Translations under genes and position numbers: made by a program
Shown: in pieces, positions 60,955-64,000 of the stretch
Numbering within the stretch: position 1 is the first letter of the stretch
How the letters are laid out: each line of letters begins with the position of its first letter
Assembly: GCF_024320865.1 (NCBI RefSeq)
Contig: NZ_JANDBD010000008.1
Coordinates: forward strand, 124,001-188,000
Length of the DNA stretch: 64,000 nucleotides
From: Mycolicibacterium arenosum
GTDB taxonomy: Bacteria; Actinomycetota; Actinomycetes; Mycobacteriales; Mycobacteriaceae
Reading direction: 5' to 3'
Notes under the pieces: generated by a model
Seen by the model: only the letters and a program-made list of their open reading frames with translations
The model's database searches: none
What the model was told of the DNA's origin: nothing

Positions 60955-61776
60955 GTGACGGGAAAGCTCGACGGCAGAGTCGCATTCATCACCGGGGCCG
61001 CCCGCGGCCAGGGGCGCGCACACGCGGTGCGGATGGCCGAGGAGGGCGCCGACATCATCTGCGTCGACATCGCGGGCCAGCTCCCGCCGTCGGTGACGTA
61101 CGACAGCGCCACCCCGGACGACCTCGAGGAGACCGTCCGGCTGGTGGAGGCGACGGGTCGACGTGTCCTGGCCACGGTCGTCGACACCCGCGACCACGCC
61201 CAGCTGGCGCAGACGGTGGCCGACGGCGTCGCCGAGCTCGGACGGCTCGACGTCATCGTCGCAAACGCCGGCATCGCGGCACCGCAGACGTGGGACGAGA
61301 TCACTCCCGAATCGTGGCGCGACGTTCTGGACATCAACGTGACCGGCACGTGGAACGCCGTGATGGCCGGCGCCCGGCACATCGTCGACGGCGGCCGCGG
61401 CGGCTCGATCATCCTGATCAGCTCCGCAGCGGGGCTCAAGATGCAGCCGTTCATGGTGCACTACACCACCAGCAAGCACGCGGTCACCGGCATGGCACGC
61501 GCGTTCGCCGCGGAACTGGGAAAGCACTCGATCCGGGTCAACAGCGTGCATCCCGGCCCCGTCTTCACCGACATGGGCTCGGGCACGATGGCCGCCGACA
61601 TCGGCCGCACCATCGAGACGTACCCGCAACTGGGCAGCATGCTGCTCGGCTTCCTCCCGATGGGCATCTGCGAGGCCGGCGACATCGCCGACGCGGTGCT
61701 GTGGCTGGCCAGCGACGAGTCGAAGTTCGTGACGGCGGCGGCCATTCCGGTCGACGGCGGCACCACCCAGTACTGA
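60955..61776 (+). CDS. Mycofactocin-coupled SDR oxidoreductase
   Basis: 273 residues. SDR with FITGAARGQGRAHAVRMAEEGADIICVDIA and a slightly longer second loop, ISSAAGLKMQPFMVHYTTSK with Ser/Tyr/Lys, and IPVDGGTTQY. This sequence style is that of the TIGR03971 mycofactocin-coupled SDRs (carveol-dehydrogenase-like), which keep NAD bound and use mycofactocin as electron acceptor. GTG at 60955 after GAGAGGG. Together with the alcohol dehydrogenase it gives a mycofactocin-dependent pair at the end of the operon. Confidence 0.86.
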   Translation: MTGKLDGRVAFITGAARGQGRAHAVRMAEEGADIICVDIAGQLPPSVTYDSATPDDLEETVRLVEATGRRVLATVVDTRDHAQLAQTVADGVAELGRLDVIVANAGIAAPQTWDEITPESWRDVLDINVTGTWNAVMAGARHIVDGGRGGSIILISSAAGLKMQPFMVHYTTSKHAVTGMARAFAAELGKHSIRVNSVHPGPVFTDMGSGTMAADIGRTIETYPQLGSMLLGFLPMGICEAGDIADAVLWLASDESKFVTAAAIPVDGGTTQY

Positions 61777-61810
61777 TGGCCGGAGAACCGTTCGCAGCGA
61801 GGGATTAAGG

Positions 61811-62758
61811 TCAGGCCGGTCGAGGCGGCCGCGCCGTACCGGCCACCACCGCCGGTCTGCTGAAGGCGCGGCGCAGGAACGCCACCTGATCGCCGCTGGC
61901 CTTGTCGAACCAGGCGTGGCCGGGCCAGACGTCGAAGTGGTCACACGGGTAGTGGTGCACCTCAGCGCGGCCCGCCTCCGCGGTCTTGGCTACCGAGTGC
62001 GCGGGCACGTACCGGTCGAAGTCGGCGATCTGGACCAGCAGGCGCGCCGTCAACCGCTTCGCCGCGGGAATGGTACGAATGGAACCCATTTCCAAGCCGA
62101 CCGACGTGTCGATCTCGTTGCGCCACGTCGGTCCGGCCAGGGCCGTGTAACTCTCGTAGGCTCCTTCGAGTGCGAGCGCGCCACCCTCACCGGGGCGGGA
62201 CACCACCGGCATGAACTTCTGCGCCCCTCCCTTGGCCTGGGCGACACGACTGCTCAGGCCCGCCGCCGTCACCGACAGCGCCTTCAGCACGCCGGTCTGC
62301 GCCACCGCCGCCCGCCCCGCAGCCAGTCCGCTGGTGAGCGGTGTCATCGCGATGACGGCGGCCACGTCGTCGCGGTCCGCGCCGACGTGGAACACGTGAC
62401 TGCCCGACATCGACGACCCCCAGATCGCGATCCGACCCTGGTCGACGTCCGGCAGTCGCTTGGCGGCCTCGATCGCGGCCGCGTAGTCCTGCTCCTGCCG
62501 CCTGATGGAGATCGTCTGTCGCGGTGCGCCTTCCGATGCTCCGAAGCCGCGGTAGTCGAACGCGAACGCGTCGGCACCGGCGGCGGCGAACCGCTCGGCG
62601 AACGGGGCGAGGCCCGAGTCCTTGGTGCCGCCGAACCCGTGCGCCATCACCACCACCGGGCGTCCGGCCGGACCCGTCAACGCATCGGACGCGGCGCGGA
62701 AGTGCCATGCGCTGCACTGCACACCGTCGGAGGTGAACTCGACTTCGGTGAACGTCAT
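61811..62758 (-). CDS. Alpha/beta hydrolase (dienelactone hydrolase/peptidase S15-like)
   Basis: 315 residues. MAHGFGGTKDSGLAPFAERFAAAGADAFAFDYRGFG, split here as HGFGGTK and DYRGFG, then nucleophile Ser in WGSSMSGSHV and C-terminal acid/His in DRYVP and YPCDHFDVWPG. Cytoplasmic esterase or lactonase of unknown substrate. ATG overlaps the TetR stop (ATGA), so coupled to it. Confidence 0.83.
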   Translation of the reverse strand: MTFTEVEFTSDGVQCSAWHFRAASDALTGPAGRPVVVMAHGFGGTKDSGLAPFAERFAAAGADAFAFDYRGFGASEGAPRQTISIRRQEQDYAAAIEAAKRLPDVDQGRIAIWGSSMSGSHVFHVGADRDDVAAVIAMTPLTSGLAAGRAAVAQTGVLKALSVTAAGLSSRVAQAKGGAQKFMPVVSRPGEGGALALEGAYESYTALAGPTWRNEIDTSVGLEMGSIRTIPAAKRLTARLLVQIADFDRYVPAHSVAKTAEAGRAEVHHYPCDHFDVWPGHAWFDKASGDQVAFLRRAFSRPAVVAGTARPPRPA

Positions 62759-63393
62759 GACGCCTCCTGCCCGCGGTTGGTGACGTCGGTGATGCCGTAC
62801 ACGGAGCCCAGCCAGACCGCCGTCGCACCGTCCATCAGTTGTTCGGGGGTAAGCGGCCCCCCGAGCGTAAGTCGTTCCAGCAGTTGCCCGTTGAACTCCA
62901 GGAGGACGGTGGCCAGCACGTCGGCGTCGACGCCGGGAGGTGCCGAGCCGCCGGCGCGTTCGGATCGGATCATGTCGGCGATCGAGTCGACGAAGGATTC
63001 CCGTGCGGTATCCCAGATCTCGCGCACGGAAGGGCTCGAACCGCGCACCTCGAGCATCGCCTTGAACAGGTGCTGATGGCGATCCCACATGGCGAAGAGG
63101 CCGGTGAGCATCGTGCGGATCCGCACCCTCGGGTTCTCCGAACCCGTGGTGAAGAGCTCGTTGACCGCGAAGGTCTCGTCGACCATGCGTTCCATCAGCG
63201 CGGCCACCGCGGCGCCCTTGTTCTCGAAGTAGAAGTAGAACGCGCTGCGGGTGACACCAGCCTGCTTGGAGATCTCGGCGATGTTGATCGCCTCCAGGCT
63301 GGACTCCTGCAGCCAGCTATCCAACGCTCCGAGGATGGCTTCGCGCCGGTCGTCACTGCGCTGCGGCGGCCTGCGGTCGGTCTGAGATCTCAC
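62755..63393 (-). CDS. TetR-family regulator (EthR-like N-terminus)
   Basis: 212 residues. HTH about 15-60: AILGALDSWLQESSLEAINI, then AEISKQAGVTRSAFYFYFENKGAAVAAL, with the FYFYFENK stretch also seen in EthR/EthR2-like regulators. The ligand domain has LFTTGSENPRVRIRTMLTGLFAMWDRHQHLFKAMLEVRG-like features around 85-120. GTG overlaps the monooxygenase stop (GTGA). Controls, by inference, the monooxygenase/hydrolase operon it is part of. Confidence 0.85.
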   Translation of the reverse strand: MRSQTDRRPPQRSDDRREAILGALDSWLQESSLEAINIAEISKQAGVTRSAFYFYFENKGAAVAALMERMVDETFAVNELFTTGSENPRVRIRTMLTGLFAMWDRHQHLFKAMLEVRGSSPSVREIWDTARESFVDSIADMIRSERAGGSAPPGVDADVLATVLLEFNGQLLERLTLGGPLTPEQLMDGATAVWLGSVYGITDVTNRGQEAS

Positions 63394-64000
63394 GCGAACA
63401 CCGGCGTCCGGGCCGCGGCGCGCTTGGCGCCCGCAGGCAGCTCGCGCGTCCGGATGTCGTGCTCGTAGTGGAAGTAGTCCACCTGCTGGGTGTGCCTGGC
63501 GCGGTCGGTGCAGTGCCCGGTGTAGAGCTGCTGATCCTCGTCGATGGTCTGTTCCATCTCGGCGGCCGACGGAAGCGCGTAGCGGCCGACGGCGTACGCG
63601 GCGAGCACCCTCGCCTGGCACTCCACGAACGGGAACAGCGTCGGTACGGCCTGCGCGAACCCCATGAACGCTAGATCCTCGATACCGGGCTTGAAGATGC
63701 GCTTGTACAACCGGATTCGGTTGTCGGGTGCGCTGATGAAGTCCCGGTCGAAGAACGGGAACGTGATGTTGTACCCGGTCGCGTAGATGATCACGTCGAA
63801 GTCGTCGCTGGTGCCGTCGACGAAGTGCACGGTGTCGCCGTCGAGCCGCGAGATGTTCGGCTTGGGTGTCACGTCACCCGACCCGAGTCGCAGGGGCAGC
63901 TCGACCGACTGCGTCGGATGCGCTTCGAACAGTTTGTGATTCGGCTCGGGAAGTCCGTACAGCGTGGGGTTGGCACCCATCATCGAGCCGAACACCTGGA
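63390..64000 (-). CDS. Flavin-containing monooxygenase, C-terminal part (truncated by window edge)
   Basis: About 203 residues of the C-terminal half of a class B flavoprotein monooxygenase; the N-terminal FAD and NADPH Rossmann motifs lie beyond the window. Visible features are IYATGYNITFPFFD (the ATG(Y/F) motif of FMO/BVMO enzymes), VHFVDGTSDDFDVI and LYKRIFKPGIEDLAFMGF. May oxygenate ketones, amines or sulfur compounds; in mycobacteria EthA-like enzymes are often beside EthR-like TetR genes, as here. Confidence 0.85.
   Translation of the reverse strand, partial: QVFGSMMGANPTLYGLPEPNHKLFEAHPTQSVELPLRLGSGDVTPKPNISRLDGDTVHFVDGTSDDFDVIIYATGYNITFPFFDRDFISAPDNRIRLYKRIFKPGIEDLAFMGFAQAVPTLFPFVECQARVLAAYAVGRYALPSAAEMEQTIDEDQQLYTGHCTDRARHTQQVDYFHYEHDIRTRELPAGAKRAAARTPVFA

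Noticed and set aside
1..64000. CRISPR arrays, insertion sequences, prophage genes, tRNA or rRNA
   Set aside because: I found no regular spaced repeats, transposase or integrase motifs, or recognisable RNA gene sequences besides the riboswitch.

Overview
The window looks like chromosomal DNA of a rapidly growing mycobacterium (Mycolicibacterium type) or a very close actinobacterial relative. The evidence is very high G+C, densely packed and overlapping genes, many GTG starts, several leaderless promoters with a TANNNT hexamer 6-7 nt before the start codon, F420-type LLM oxidoreductases, an ATP-dependent DNA ligase LigB, multiple P450s, and a large excess of FadD/FadE/enoyl-CoA hydratase genes. 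I see no tRNA, rRNA, insertion sequence, prophage or CRISPR array.

Layout. 1-12.7 kb is mostly housekeeping or metabolic: a protein fragment, a stand-alone LeuA regulatory-domain protein, a TauE/SafE permease, an APH-type kinase with an acyl-CoA-dehydrogenase-like flavoprotein, PoxB, an SDR, a membrane-anchored sulfite-oxidase-fold enzyme, a NYN-domain protein, LigB, and CstA with its small YbdD-type partner. 12.8-18.8 kb holds P450, a decayed SDR, an LLM oxidoreductase and, divergently, an acyl-CoA carboxylase beta subunit plus a ThDP enzyme. 18.9-19.8 kb carries a yybP-ykoY-type Mn2+ riboswitch in front of a TMEM165/GDT1 transporter. 19.8-31.2 kb holds an LLM enzyme, SnoaL/APH/TetR genes, a carboxylesterase, a Rieske oxygenase operon, two aldehyde dehydrogenases and a second P450. 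31.2-33.4 kb is a molybdopterin oxidoreductase. 33.4-43.4 kb has a thiolase-like gene facing an eight-gene catabolic operon (crotonase, amidohydrolase, FadD, amidohydrolase, two FadE, DapB-like, epimerase). 43.6-45.2 kb is a secreted GjpA-like protein behind an iron-box-like palindrome. 45.2-48.7 kb is a crotonase/SDR/DapA-like operon divergent from a TetR gene. 48.7-61.8 kb is a GntR-centred divergent locus: GntR/crotonase/thiolase/CoA-transferase on one side and three crotonases, three acyl-CoA synthetase-like enzymes, an NDMA-type alcohol dehydrogenase and a mycofactocin-type SDR on the other. The end holds an alpha/beta hydrolase, TetR and a truncated flavin monooxygenase.

How it fits together. 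The most striking feature is a recurring 21-bp palindrome, ATACTGTAA-N3-TTACAGTAT, found perfect or degenerate in six divergent intergenic regions between 15.5 and 47.9 kb. It overlaps leaderless start codons in at least two cases. The genes it flanks (oxygenases, P450s, molybdenum hydroxylase-like enzyme, aldehyde dehydrogenases, FadD, FadE pair, crotonases, thiolase-like enzyme, carboxylase) read as a single CoA-dependent catabolic programme whose substrate I cannot name. The TetR gene next to one of the sites is the best candidate regulator. Next to it sits a separately controlled GntR locus that appears to feed alcohols through mycofactocin-dependent oxidation into CoA-thioester degradation.
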